From Paraburkholderia adhaesiva (GTDB taxonomy: Bacteria > Pseudomonadota > Gammaproteobacteria > Burkholderiales > Burkholderiaceae): DNA of 64,000 bases. The stretch is from positions 1,178,001 to 1,242,000 of the forward strand of contig NZ_JAJEJQ010000002.1 of the NCBI RefSeq assembly GCF_021390575.1, written 5' to 3'. Below the pieces are notes generated by a model. That model was not told the origin of the DNA, did no database searches, and saw only the letters and a list, made by a program, of their open reading frames with translations. A program made the translations under genes and the position numbers. Below, one piece after another: positions 1 through 8,536 of this stretch (positions are counted from its first letter, which is position 1; each line of letters begins with the position of its first letter).

Positions 1-546
1 GAATTCGGGCGAGTCGCAGTGAATGTATCGGCGCGGCAATTTCTCGACGAAGGCTTCCTGACGGACTTGATCGCGACGCTCGATGAGACCGGGTTACCGC
101 CGGAACGGTTGCAGCTCGAGCTCCTCGAAAGCATGGCGATGAACACGCGCAAGGAAATCGGCGCGCTATTGCACGAGCTTGTTACACGACGCGTGAGCCT
201 CGCCATCGACGATTTCGGTACCGGCTATTCGTCACTGGCCTACCTCAAGGATTTACCTGTCGACACGCTGAAGATAGACCGTTCGTTCCTCGCCGGCAGC
301 GACGCGCAAAATCCGGACCGGGCAATCATTCGCGCGGTCGTGGCGATGGGACGTGCACTCAATCTCGATGTGGTGATGGAAGGTGTGGAGACGGAGGAAC
401 AACTCGCATTCCTGCAAGAGGCAGGGTGCAATCAGGTGCAGGGATACCTGCTGGCGAAGCCACAGCCGGCGGAACAAGTCACTGCATGCATGTCGCGCGT
501 GAGCGTCCCGCCAGGCGATATCCCCGAGGCACCCAGCCTCGCTTAG
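1..546 (+). CDS. EAL-domain cyclic-di-GMP phosphodiesterase, C-terminal part (5' cut by window)
   Basis: The reading frame is open from the first base, so the protein starts upstream of the window; GTG at 19 lies inside the domain and is not the real start. What is visible is the second half of an EAL domain: NVSARQF, the Glu-rich LELLES strand, the metal-binding DDFGTGYSS loop, catalytic Lys in LKIDRSFL, the MEGVET motif and the closing QGYLLAKPQP. All late EAL catalytic signatures are present, so this half looks able to support hydrolysis of cyclic-di-GMP to pGpG. The N-terminal sensory part cannot be seen. The stop (TAG) is followed by an AT-rich intergenic stretch and another cyclic-di-GMP gene on the same strand. 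Confidence 0.9.
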   Translation, partial: EFGRVAVNVSARQFLDEGFLTDLIATLDETGLPPERLQLELLESMAMNTRKEIGALLHELVTRRVSLAIDDFGTGYSSLAYLKDLPVDTLKIDRSFLAGSDAQNPDRAIIRAVVAMGRALNLDVVMEGVETEEQLAFLQEAGCNQVQGYLLAKPQPAEQVTACMSRVSVPPGDIPEAPSLA

Positions 547-1043
547 CCAGGTAATATCATGTAAGCGCCTTCGTAATATATCGTACACGAGCGTTGAATT
601 AGCACATTGCAGATATATAAACGAATATTCATATTTGAATTGTTGATGTGTAAACGCCCTATTTTCACTGTTGAAATTTCGCTTACACGTTTTTGATGCG
701 TATCAACGCATATAAAAGCCAAACGTTTGACGTCAGGCCATATCCGCACGCCCCTCGATTTTCATAGTTAAATACAGACACTGCACACACAGAAATGGAT
801 ATCGCGCGTTGCGGTGGCCGCGAATTCCTGCAATGCCAGTGCTGTCCATATAATTTTCATTACGAAAATTACGTTTTAAAAGAAGTGCCTGAATTCGCGA
901 CGTGAACGCCGTGGCCCGACTGCAACCTCAGGGTTGAATCGATTGACGGTGACAGGTGGAATATCTTTGAATGGTCGACCGGAATACGGAACGCCTGAAT
1001 AAAGTAAATCCCGGCCGCGACATTCTTGATGCAAAGGAATATC
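547..1043. other. AT-rich intergenic region with FNR-type box
   Basis: No convincing gene is seen. The stretch is clearly richer in A/T than its surroundings and contains a perfect TTGAT-N4-ATCAA box, followed directly by TATAAA at 711-716. It is the probable promoter region of the large globin/GGDEF/EAL gene downstream. Confidence 0.6.
693..706. promoter_or_regulatory. FNR/ANR-type box TTGAT-GCGT-ATCAA
   Basis: A perfect match to the FNR/Anr consensus TTGAT-N4-ATCAA, which is bound by oxygen-sensing CRP/FNR family regulators. It lies about 340 bases before the globin-containing cyclic-di-GMP gene. I could not place a matching -10 at the class II distance, and TATAAA begins 4 bases after the box, so it could activate from further upstream or repress. 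Binding is inferred from sequence only. Confidence 0.6.
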
Positions 1044-4000
1044 GTGACAATGGGCAATTCCAGCGGCGATCTTGTCGTCAGTCTTCTCGAGCTTGATCGA
1101 AGCATACTGGAGGCGACGGATTTCCACTCCCTTGGCGGCGCGCTGGTCAAATGGGCGCATTGCGTCGGTCTCGCTGATGCTTGCGTTGTCACCGAGGGTA
1201 AGCCTGGCACTCTGCGTCCCGTGATGTACCGCGGTCAGGACGTAAAGGCCCGCGCCGCCGAGGCGCGTCTCGCCGCGCCGGATCCCGTCGCGAGCGACAT
1301 GGCACCTGCGTACCGCGCATGGAAACTTCGACGGATCCAGACTGCCTCTTCATCGGGTAGTCCGAGCGAAAGTGCCATTTCTCAAGGGCGCGAGATTGCC
1401 TATGTCCCGCTGGCACACGAGCAAACGTGCGTAGGGCTGCTTTGTCTTTACAGCGCGGAGACAAATCGTTTCGTAAAGCCGGAATGGGCCGCTGCGCTAG
1501 CGCATATTGCCCTGATTGCGGGCGTCGCGCTGGACCGGATGCATCTGAACATCGAGCAGAGCCGCCTGCGCGAATTGTCGTTGCAGGATGCGCTAACCGG
1601 GTTGCCAAACATGACCGCGCTTTCGCTCCACCTAGAGCAAGCGACCGCCCGCGCATCGCGCGCCGAAAATCCCCTGGTGATCGGTTTGCTCGATCTCGAC
1701 AAGTTCAAGCCCATTAACGATCTGTTCGGGCATGAAGTCGGCGACGAGGTGCTGCGAGAAATCGCCAGCCGCTTGCGCGAGGAAATCCGCACGAGCGACT
1801 TTGTCGCTCGCCGCAGTGGTGACGAGTTTGTCATCGCGCTGGAGGGTGTTCGCGATCCCGAACACACGCTTCCCCCATTGCTGGAACGGTTGCATGCACG
1901 GCTCACAAGCCCTGTCACAATCGGCCATATGTCGCTGCAATGTGGAATAAGCCTGGGTCTTTCAATCTGGCCGGATCCCGACGCCGCGAATTCAAGCGAC
2001 CCCTTGTCTCAAGCTGACCGGGCCCTGCGTCTGGTCAAGACTCACACAGGCGACCATAAGAATTGGTGGGGTTGGGCTTCGTCGGACGACACGCAGGAAC
2101 ACCGCTCGGCTTTCGACAGGCGTGGCGCCGATCCATATGATCCGTCCTGGGCCCCGGAAATGGCATCGCTCTCGGCTCAGCTTGAGCGCAATGCGGCTGC
2201 GATCGTGGAGGAATTTTATCGACGCCTCTCTCGCCTGACTCACTGCAAACGCATTCTCGACGCGCTGGACGAATCTGAATTACAGCATCTGAAAGCGCAG
2301 CAAATACGCAATCTGTTCTCTCTGGCCGATCCCGGTTTAACCGAAGAGAATCACCGCATGACAGCGCTGCGTGTGGGGCGCATTCATGCGATGGTGGGCC
2401 TGAACCGTGAGGAGCTTGTCCGGTGCCGCGGCATTCTCTCCGCCGCCGTCGATCGTCACCTCGCTCGATCGGTCAGCCGGGAAGCAACCCAGATCTTTGC
2501 GCGTAGGCTCAATCGCGATCTCGCCTTTCAGTCGGAAGCCTACCAGCGGCTGGAGGACGAACGACGTGAAGCGCTTTCCAGAATCGCACGCGTGACATGG
2601 AGCAGCGAGAGCTACGCCGACCTCATCGCCCAGATTGTCGACATACTCGGTTCGTGCGACGAAGTCGCGGGATGTTCGATCACGAGGCCCGACGGTCGTG
2701 GCGTATTTCGAGTCGAGTCCGCAAAGGGGCGCATTCTCGCCGGCCCACAACCCGAATTCGAGGCAGACGGACAGGGCTTGCCGCGAGACCTGCCTCTGCC
2801 GACTGCCGCATGGCATACCGGCAAGATAGTGCGGAGCGTAAGCCTCTCGACTGACGCGACCATGGCGGAGTTGCGTCCTGTTGCGCGCCGACTGGGGCTT
2901 CGTTCAAGCGTGTCGATTCCTCTGCTCCTGTCCGAAGGGATTCCGTTTGCGATTCTTACGCTGCACAGCGCGTTTCCGGGCGGCTTTTCATCGATCGAAC
3001 AGGAGGCATTCATCGACCTGCTGCAGACACTGCTTGCGCTCGCCATTGGTCGCTTCGCTAGCGACGAAGGCACGGCCAGCGCGATTCCGGAGTCGACACG
3101 CAGACGCTGGAGAGCTTTACTGCGAACCGACGCGCTTCAGATGCACTGCCAACCCATCGTAGATCTGCGAACGGGCCGCGTAATCAAGGTGGAAATGCTT
3201 GCGCGTCTTGCCGAAGGATCGCGCCTGTTGACGCCGTACGAATTTTTTCCAGCCCTCAGGCCCGACGACTTCCTCGAGCTCTACAAATACGGACTGAATT
3301 TCGCGCTATTGCAGCGCGAAAAGTGGCTTCGGACCGGTTTTGATCTCGCGGTGTCGCTTAACCTGCCCTCGAGTGCGCTACTCGACATCCGCTATTTCGA
3401 GGCGACACGGGATGCACTTTCCAGGCACAACAGCCCGCCCCACAGATTGACGCTCGAGCTTCTCGAAAGCGAAGCGCTTCCTCGCGACGCGGGCATTACG
3501 TTCGCGCTGGAGCGCTTCATGTCGCTTGGCGTCATTTTCGCGGAGGACGATCTCGGCTCTGGTCACAGCAGTCTTTCACGACTGCGCGAGTTGCCTTTCG
3601 ACTGGATCAAGATCGACCGGAGCATCGTCAAGTTTTCGGGCCAGGATGTCGCCACGGTCCTCAGTTTTATCTACCAGTTGACGCGTCTCGGTCACTCGCT
3701 GGGAAAATCGGTGATTGTGGAGGGCGTCGAGAGCGAGGCGCTACTCGAAGCGTGCCGCCTGCTCAACGTCGACGCCGCCCAGGGCTACGTGATCGCGAAG
3801 CCCATGCCGGTGGACGATCTCACCGCGTGGATGGTCAAGCGGTCTGTGCTGGCAGATGGGGCTCATCGAACAACGAGTTCGCTGGGCAAGGTCGCGCAAC
3901 TCCTGATGTGGGAAGAGCGACTGCACCTCGCCGAAGGTCAGGTCCGCGGGGACAGCCACTTTGCGGACGTGGAGCGGACGCACTACGATTCGCGCCACGA

Positions 4001-4196
4001 GCCGATGGACGAAACGCTTTCATCAACGTTCTCGCTTGAAGGTCTTTTTGGCAGTCTCTTCCCGCACCTTGATACAGGACTGGTTCACGATGCGGTGATG
4101 GTGCGCGAACTCGTCAGCACGGCGCACGAGCATGGGTTGCGTAGTGGCGCTTATCATGCTGCTCGGCAACGCTTCGTATCAGCGTTGAACTGCTGA
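1044..4196 (+). CDS. GAF-GGDEF-globin-GAF-EAL cyclic-di-GMP signalling protein
   Basis: Large (about 1050 aa) soluble sensor with both cyclic-di-GMP synthase-like and phosphodiesterase domains. Order seen: GAF-like (about 20-165), GGDEF domain (about 180-340) whose active-site motif reads SGDEF near residue 258, globin-coupled sensor (about 375-510) with the signature RVGRIHAMVGL carrying the probable haem-ligating His near 448, a second GAF-like region (about 530-680), then EAL (about 690-935). The EAL motif reads EML, but LELLES, EDDLGSG, WIKIDRS, VEGVES and AQGYVIAKP are all kept, so phosphodiesterase activity is plausible. The last ~110 residues match nothing I know. Start: GTG at 1044 has AAGGA five bases upstream; ATG 1050 and TTG 1026 or ATG 1029 are alternatives. 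A globin in the middle of such a protein suggests oxygen or NO control of cyclic-di-GMP. Confidence 0.85.
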   Translation: MTMGNSSGDLVVSLLELDRSILEATDFHSLGGALVKWAHCVGLADACVVTEGKPGTLRPVMYRGQDVKARAAEARLAAPDPVASDMAPAYRAWKLRRIQTASSSGSPSESAISQGREIAYVPLAHEQTCVGLLCLYSAETNRFVKPEWAAALAHIALIAGVALDRMHLNIEQSRLRELSLQDALTGLPNMTALSLHLEQATARASRAENPLVIGLLDLDKFKPINDLFGHEVGDEVLREIASRLREEIRTSDFVARRSGDEFVIALEGVRDPEHTLPPLLERLHARLTSPVTIGHMSLQCGISLGLSIWPDPDAANSSDPLSQADRALRLVKTHTGDHKNWWGWASSDDTQEHRSAFDRRGADPYDPSWAPEMASLSAQLERNAAAIVEEFYRRLSRLTHCKRILDALDESELQHLKAQQIRNLFSLADPGLTEENHRMTALRVGRIHAMVGLNREELVRCRGILSAAVDRHLARSVSREATQIFARRLNRDLAFQSEAYQRLEDERREALSRIARVTWSSESYADLIAQIVDILGSCDEVAGCSITRPDGRGVFRVESAKGRILAGPQPEFEADGQGLPRDLPLPTAAWHTGKIVRSVSLSTDATMAELRPVARRLGLRSSVSIPLLLSEGIPFAILTLHSAFPGGFSSIEQEAFIDLLQTLLALAIGRFASDEGTASAIPESTRRRWRALLRTDALQMHCQPIVDLRTGRVIKVEMLARLAEGSRLLTPYEFFPALRPDDFLELYKYGLNFALLQREKWLRTGFDLAVSLNLPSSALLDIRYFEATRDALSRHNSPPHRLTLELLESEALPRDAGITFALERFMSLGVIFAEDDLGSGHSSLSRLRELPFDWIKIDRSIVKFSGQDVATVLSFIYQLTRLGHSLGKSVIVEGVESEALLEACRLLNVDAAQGYVIAKPMPVDDLTAWMVKRSVLADGAHRTTSSLGKVAQLLMWEERLHLAEGQVRGDSHFADVERTHYDSRHEPMDETLSSTFSLEGLFGSLFPHLDTGLVHDAVMVRELVSTAHEHGLRSGAYHAARQRFVSALNC

Positions 4197-4605
4197 CGCT
4201 GAAGGTTGTAAACCAACGACGTTCTAACCGGGAACCCGCTAAATCACTCGCGATTTTGGTTTCCCCTCGCACGCCCGGCTCGCGGGATTCAAGGCGTAGG
4301 GCCTGTTACGTCTTCTGCTCCGCAGAACTTGACGTCAATGCGGCATAGCACCTATCGGCCCGATTCACGGTGACATGGGGCGCGCTAACTTGCACCCGCA
4401 TGTTTCCGATTCGCACATCCGCACTTCGTTCTTCACGGCGAGCAACGCGGAACTGACCGAGCTGGAGTGCCACTCCCTGTCCATCGACATCGCGCCAGTG
4501 TCCGGCGCACCGCATTGCGTGTGGGTTTCGCACGTGTTGTTCGCCACGGCCCTATTTCATCCGCGGGACCGAGTCGGCACATCAGGACATTCCCGCACTG
4601 CCGCC
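4197..4605. other. Intergenic region without a recognised gene
   Basis: About 400 bases between the cyclic-di-GMP gene and the aromatic operon. Only short open frames without codon bias or ribosome sites are present. A plus-strand frame around 4375-4623 is open but is not convincing as a gene. Confidence 0.5.
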
Positions 4606-4631
4606 GATTTACTTGACATCTAAAGTAAATC
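4606..4631. promoter_or_regulatory. Inverted-repeat operator of the 2-aminobenzoate operon
   Basis: Two perfect 9-base arms, GATTTACTT and AAGTAAATC, separated by 8 bases. The left arm runs into the -35 hexamer and the right arm lies in the -35/-10 spacer of the promoter at 4613-4641. This placement is that of a repressor site, and the MarR-family protein encoded in the same operon is the obvious candidate. CoA-thioester-responsive MarR repressors are known for comparable aromatic-CoA operons. Confidence 0.65.
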
Positions 4632-4641
4632 GCCATACATT
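4613..4641 (+). promoter_or_regulatory. Sigma-70 promoter of the 2-aminobenzoate operon
   Basis: TTGACA at 4613-4618, a 17-base spacer and TACATT at 4636-4641. Transcription should begin near 4648, which leaves a leader of about 23 bases before ATG 4671. It also makes the upstream ATG at 4653 an unlikely start. Confidence 0.7.
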
Positions 4642-4670
4642 GAGGCTACGGAATGAACGAGGGAACGAAC

Positions 4671-7031
4671 ATGCGCATTGCCTGTATCGGCGGTGGACCC
4701 GCCGGCCTGTACTTCGGCCTGTTGATGAAGCGCCGTCACCCCGATTACGAAATCACGGTGATCGAGCGAAACCGTCCGTACGACACGTTCGGCTGGGGCG
4801 TAGTGTTTTCCGATCAGACACTCGGCAACCTGCAGGCCGCCGACCCGGAATCCGCAGACGAAATCCTCGACGCGTTCAACCACTGGGACGACATCGAAAT
4901 TCACTTCGGCGGCCGCACGATGCGCTCGTCGGGTCACGGCTTCTGCGGAATCGGCCGCAAGCGTCTCCTGAACATTCTGCAAGCGCGCTGCGAGGCGCTT
5001 GGCGTGAAGCTTGTGTTCGAAAGCCAGTGCACGGACGACGACATCGGCGACGCCGATCTCATCATTGCGAGTGACGGCCTGAACAGCGCCACCCGCCAGA
5101 AATACGCCGCCACGTATCAGCCCGACATCGACCTGCGCGATTGCCGTTTTGTGTGGCTCGGCACGTCGAAGCTCTTCGACGCATTCACTTTCGCATTCGA
5201 AAAAACCGAATGGGGCTGGTTCCAGGCGCACGCCTATCGTTTCGACGACAACACGTCCACGTTCATCGTCGAAACGCCTGAACACGTCTGGCGCGCGGCG
5301 GGCCTCGACACCATGAGCAAGGAAGACAGCATCGCGTTCTGCGAAAAGCTCTTCGCTCGCTATCTGGACGGACATGCGCTGCGCTCGAACGCGGACCACC
5401 TGCGCGGCTCCGCGCAATGGATCCGCTTTCCGCGCGTCGTCAATCGCGAGTGGGTGCACTGGAAGCCGCGCGCGGACGGCGGCCAGACGCCGGTCGTGCT
5501 GATGGGCGACGCGGCTCATACGGCGCATTTCTCGATCGGCTCCGGCACGAAGCTCGCGCTTGAAGACGCGATCGAACTCGCCAATAGCATGGACGCGCAT
5601 CCAGGCGATCTGCGCGGCGCACTGGCTCACTACACGAGCGTGCGCAGCGTGGACGTGCTGCGGATCCAGAACGCAGCGCGCAATTCGACGGAATGGTTCG
5701 AGCATGTCGATCGCTATGCAAAGTTCGAACCCGAACAGTTCGCCTATTCGCTGCTCACGCGTTCGCAGCGTATTTCACACGAAAATCTGCGCGATCGCGA
5801 TGCAGACTACCTCCGTGGCTTCGAGTCATGGCTTGCGGCCCGGGCGGGCATGGGCGAGCGTGCAGTTCCCCCGATGTTCACGCCTTACACCGTACGCGGC
5901 GTCACGTTGAAGAATCGCGTGCTGGTGTCGCCGATGGCGCAGTACTCGGCACACGACGGTGTACCCGGCGACTATCACCTCATGCATCTGGGCGCACGAG
6001 CGATGGGTGGCGCCGGACTCGTCATGACGGAGATGACCTGTGTTTCGCCGGAGGCGCGCATCACGCCGGGATGCCCGGGCATGTATACGACTGAACAGCG
6101 GGACGCGTGGCGCCGCATCGTCGATCTCGTGCACGCGCAGTCCGATGCGAAGATCGGCATGCAGCTTGGCCATTCGGGCGCAAAAGGTTCGACGCGCGTC
6201 GCGTGGGAAGGCATCGATCAACCCCTGCAGGACGGAAACTGGCGGCTTGTCTCGGCTTCACCGCAGCAGTACTTGCGGGGCGTGAGCCAGTGGTCGCATG
6301 AGGCGAGCGTCGATGAACTCGGCGAAATCGAGGCGCAATTCGTTCGCTCGACGAGGATGGCCGCCGAAGCGGGTTTCGACTGGCTCGAACTGCACTGCGC
6401 GCACGGCTATTTCCTGTCGAGTTTTCTTTCGCCGCTCACGAACCAGCGCACGGACGAATATGGCGGGTCGCCCGAAAACCGCCTGCGCTACCCGTTGCAG
6501 GTATTCGCTGCCATTCGCGAAGTGTGGCCGAAGGACAAGCCGATTTCCGTGCGGATCTCGGCGCACGACTGGGTCGAAGGCGGCATTACGCCGGACGATG
6601 CCGTCGAAATCGCGCGTGCTTTCAAGACAGCGGGCGCGGACATGATCGATGTGTCGTCGGGTCAGGTGAGCAAGGACGAACGCCCGGTCTACGGTCGCAT
6701 GTTCCAGACGCCGTTCGCCGACCGCATCCGCAACGAGGCCGGTATTCCGACCATCGCGGTCGGTGCGATCTCGGAAGCCGATCACGTCAACGGCATCATC
6801 GCGGCAGGCCGTGCAGACCTGTGCGCCGTTGCGCGTCCGCATCTTGCGAATCCGTCCTGGACGCTCACCGAGGCCGCGAAAATCGGTTATTTCGACGTCA
6901 TGTGGCCACGCCAGTACACGGCGGCCAAAACGCAGCTCGAACGCAACATCGAGCGTGAGCGCGCCACGGCCGTAGCCAGCGCGAAGCTCTCGCCGCTCGA
7001 ACGCGCGCAGCGCGCAGAAGGAACCGTGTGA
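4671..7031 (+). CDS. FAD monooxygenase/old-yellow-enzyme fusion: 2-aminobenzoyl-CoA monooxygenase/reductase type
   Basis: Residues 1 to about 380 form a class A flavoprotein monooxygenase: Rossmann GGGPAGLYFG at the start and a second FAD motif in GDAAHTAHFSIGSG. Residues from about 400 on form an old-yellow-enzyme reductase barrel (MFTPYTVRGV, LKNRVLVSPMAQYS, ELHCAHGYFLSSFLSP, DEYGGSPENR). This fused layout is that of 2-aminobenzoyl-CoA monooxygenase/reductase, which hydroxylates and partly reduces the aromatic ring of anthraniloyl-CoA; databases often call the fusion salicylyl-CoA 5-hydroxylase/oxidoreductase. The CoA ligase, RidA, hydratase and dehydrogenase downstream fit the aminobenzoate reading. 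Start ATG 4671 is preferred because GAGGGAA sits seven bases upstream and the predicted transcript begins near 4648. The stop overlaps the next gene region. Confidence 0.85.
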   Translation: MRIACIGGGPAGLYFGLLMKRRHPDYEITVIERNRPYDTFGWGVVFSDQTLGNLQAADPESADEILDAFNHWDDIEIHFGGRTMRSSGHGFCGIGRKRLLNILQARCEALGVKLVFESQCTDDDIGDADLIIASDGLNSATRQKYAATYQPDIDLRDCRFVWLGTSKLFDAFTFAFEKTEWGWFQAHAYRFDDNTSTFIVETPEHVWRAAGLDTMSKEDSIAFCEKLFARYLDGHALRSNADHLRGSAQWIRFPRVVNREWVHWKPRADGGQTPVVLMGDAAHTAHFSIGSGTKLALEDAIELANSMDAHPGDLRGALAHYTSVRSVDVLRIQNAARNSTEWFEHVDRYAKFEPEQFAYSLLTRSQRISHENLRDRDADYLRGFESWLAARAGMGERAVPPMFTPYTVRGVTLKNRVLVSPMAQYSAHDGVPGDYHLMHLGARAMGGAGLVMTEMTCVSPEARITPGCPGMYTTEQRDAWRRIVDLVHAQSDAKIGMQLGHSGAKGSTRVAWEGIDQPLQDGNWRLVSASPQQYLRGVSQWSHEASVDELGEIEAQFVRSTRMAAEAGFDWLELHCAHGYFLSSFLSPLTNQRTDEYGGSPENRLRYPLQVFAAIREVWPKDKPISVRISAHDWVEGGITPDDAVEIARAFKTAGADMIDVSSGQVSKDERPVYGRMFQTPFADRIRNEAGIPTIAVGAISEADHVNGIIAAGRADLCAVARPHLANPSWTLTEAAKIGYFDVMWPRQYTAAKTQLERNIERERATAVASAKLSPLERAQRAEGTV

Positions 7032-7033
7032 AC

Positions 7034-7813
7034 ATGAACGGCCAATCCCTCTCCGGTCAGCATGCCGTGGTCACGGGCGGCGGTAGCGGCATCGGCGCTG
7101 CAATCGCGGCTGCCCTTCTGCACGCGGGTGCTCGCGTCACGCTGATGGGCCGCGACGCCGTACGCCTCGAAACCCAGCGGGCGACGCTCGGCGGCGGCGA
7201 AAACGTGGCGTGCGTGAGCGTCGACATCACCGACGAAGCCGCCGTGAACGCCGCGTTTGCCCATGCAGTCGAGGGCCTCGGTGCAATCGACATCCTCGTC
7301 AATAACGCGGGCCAGGCCCAGGCCGCACCGTTCGCTCAAACGGATCTCGCGCTGTGGCGGCGCATGCTCGACGTGAACCTGACTGGCACGTTTCTCTGCA
7401 CGCGCGCCGTGCTGCCAGCGATGATCGGGCAAAAGCGTGGACGTATCGTCACCGTGGCGAGCACGGCAGGCCAGGTCGGCTACCCGTACGTAGCCGCATA
7501 TTGCGCGTCGAAGCATGGCGTGATCGGCATGACCCGCGCGCTGGCACTCGAAGTCGCCACACAGGGCGTCACGGTCAATGCGGTATGTCCCGGCTACACG
7601 GAAACCGAGCTTTTGCAGGCGTCGATCGAACAGATCACGCGCAAGACGTCGCGCAGCGAAGCCGACGCACGTAGCATCCTCGTGCGTCACAACCCGCAGC
7701 AACGCTTCGTCGCGCCCGACGAAGTCGCTAACGCCGTACTGTGGCTGTGCGCGCCCGGTTCGTCCGCGATCACGGGGCAGTCCATATCCGTTTCCGGTGG
7801 AGAAATCACATGA
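7034..7813 (+). CDS. SDR family NAD(P)-dependent dehydrogenase
   Basis: A typical classical short-chain dehydrogenase of about 260 aa. Cofactor motif VVTGGGSGIG lies at the N-terminus, NNAG near residue 90, the catalytic Ser in VASTAGQVG and the YVAAYCASKHG motif with Tyr and Lys. It probably oxidises or reduces a hydroxyacyl/cyclohexane-CoA intermediate in the pathway encoded around it, by analogy with 3-hydroxyacyl-CoA dehydrogenase-like SDRs. AAGGAA at 7018-7023 serves either GTG 7028, which overlaps the previous stop, or ATG 7034; the spacing favours 7034. Translation is probably coupled to the monooxygenase gene. The end overlaps the MarR gene by four bases (ATGA). Confidence 0.85.
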   Translation: MNGQSLSGQHAVVTGGGSGIGAAIAAALLHAGARVTLMGRDAVRLETQRATLGGGENVACVSVDITDEAAVNAAFAHAVEGLGAIDILVNNAGQAQAAPFAQTDLALWRRMLDVNLTGTFLCTRAVLPAMIGQKRGRIVTVASTAGQVGYPYVAAYCASKHGVIGMTRALALEVATQGVTVNAVCPGYTETELLQASIEQITRKTSRSEADARSILVRHNPQQRFVAPDEVANAVLWLCAPGSSAITGQSISVSGGEIT

Positions 7814-8361
7814 CCTCGAGTGCGTCCACTCGCAAGAGCGCTGCTGCGAAGACGCCGCGAAAAGGCGTCGCCAATCCGGCTGAGAACGTCGTCGACATGG
7901 AGATGAGCACGGGCGCCGACAGCCACATGGGCCTGCGCCTGTGGCTGCGCCTGCTCACGACCACGAACATGGTGCAGACGGAATTGCGCCGCAGACTGCG
8001 CGTCGAATTCGACACGACGTTGCCGCGTTTCGACCTCATGGCGCAGCTCGAGCGACATCCCGAAGGCCTGCGCATGACCGAGCTTTCGCGCCGCATGATG
8101 GTCACGGGCGGCAATGTCACGGGCATCACCGATCAGCTCGAGAAAGAAGGCCTCGTCGTGCGCGATGCAGATCCGGCCGACCGCCGCTCGATCGCGGTGC
8201 GCCTCACGCCCGAAGGACGCGCACTCTTCGACCGCATGGCCGTCGCACATGAGCAATGGGTGGTCGAAATGTTCGGCGGCCTGTCGCTCGACGAAAAGTC
8301 GAAGATGCATGACCGCCTCGGCAAGCTCAAGCAACATCTGCGCGACAGCCTGCAAGGTTGA
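7810..8361 (+). CDS. MarR-family transcriptional regulator of the operon
   Basis: About 183 aa. After a 35-40 residue Ala/Lys-rich N-terminal tail comes a MarR winged helix: LRLWLRLLTTTNMVQTELRR, the recognition helix region MTELSRRMMVTGGNVTGITD, and the wing with DPADRRSIAVRLTPEGRALF. DRR in the wing is the usual DNA-contacting motif. Its ATG overlaps the stop of the SDR gene, so it is co-transcribed and presumably autoregulated. It most likely binds the inverted repeat at 4606-4631 and is released by an aryl-CoA intermediate; that is inference from family and position. ATG 7810 is chosen over the longer frame because the extra N-terminal residues only mirror the SDR gene. Confidence 0.85.
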   Translation: MTSSASTRKSAAAKTPRKGVANPAENVVDMEMSTGADSHMGLRLWLRLLTTTNMVQTELRRRLRVEFDTTLPRFDLMAQLERHPEGLRMTELSRRMMVTGGNVTGITDQLEKEGLVVRDADPADRRSIAVRLTPEGRALFDRMAVAHEQWVVEMFGGLSLDEKSKMHDRLGKLKQHLRDSLQG

Positions 8362-8380
8362 AACAACGCCCCAGGACAGG

Positions 8381-8516
8381 CATGGGACCGGAGTAAGTGC
8401 TCTGCATGGGACCGGAGTAAGTGCTAAAGCACTAACTCCGGGCGACAGCTAAAGCGCAACTCCGGTCGACAGCTTTGCATGGGGCCGTAGTAAGCGCTAA
8501 AGCGCTAACTACGGCC
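8381..8516. repeat. Cluster of Burkholderia-type palindromic repeats inside the operon
   Basis: A 21-base unit (CATGGGACCGGAGTAAGTGC plus T) occurs at 8381-8401 and 8405-8425. The second copy opens a hairpin at 8412-8441 (CCGGAGT-A-AGTGCT against AGCACT-A-ACTCCGG). A diverged copy forms another perfect hairpin at 8483-8516 (GGCCGTAGT-A-AGCGCT against its complement). A half copy ending in TCCGGTCGACAGC lies between them. It looks like a REP-type intergenic element placed between the MarR gene and the hydratase gene; it may affect transcript stability or attenuate the downstream genes. Confidence 0.75.
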
Positions 8517-8536
8517 GACAAATGGAGACAGCTATC

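Noticed and set aside
4620..5705. 361-codon minus-strand frame
   Set aside because: Antisense to the monooxygenase gene, whose domains are clear; no ribosome site.
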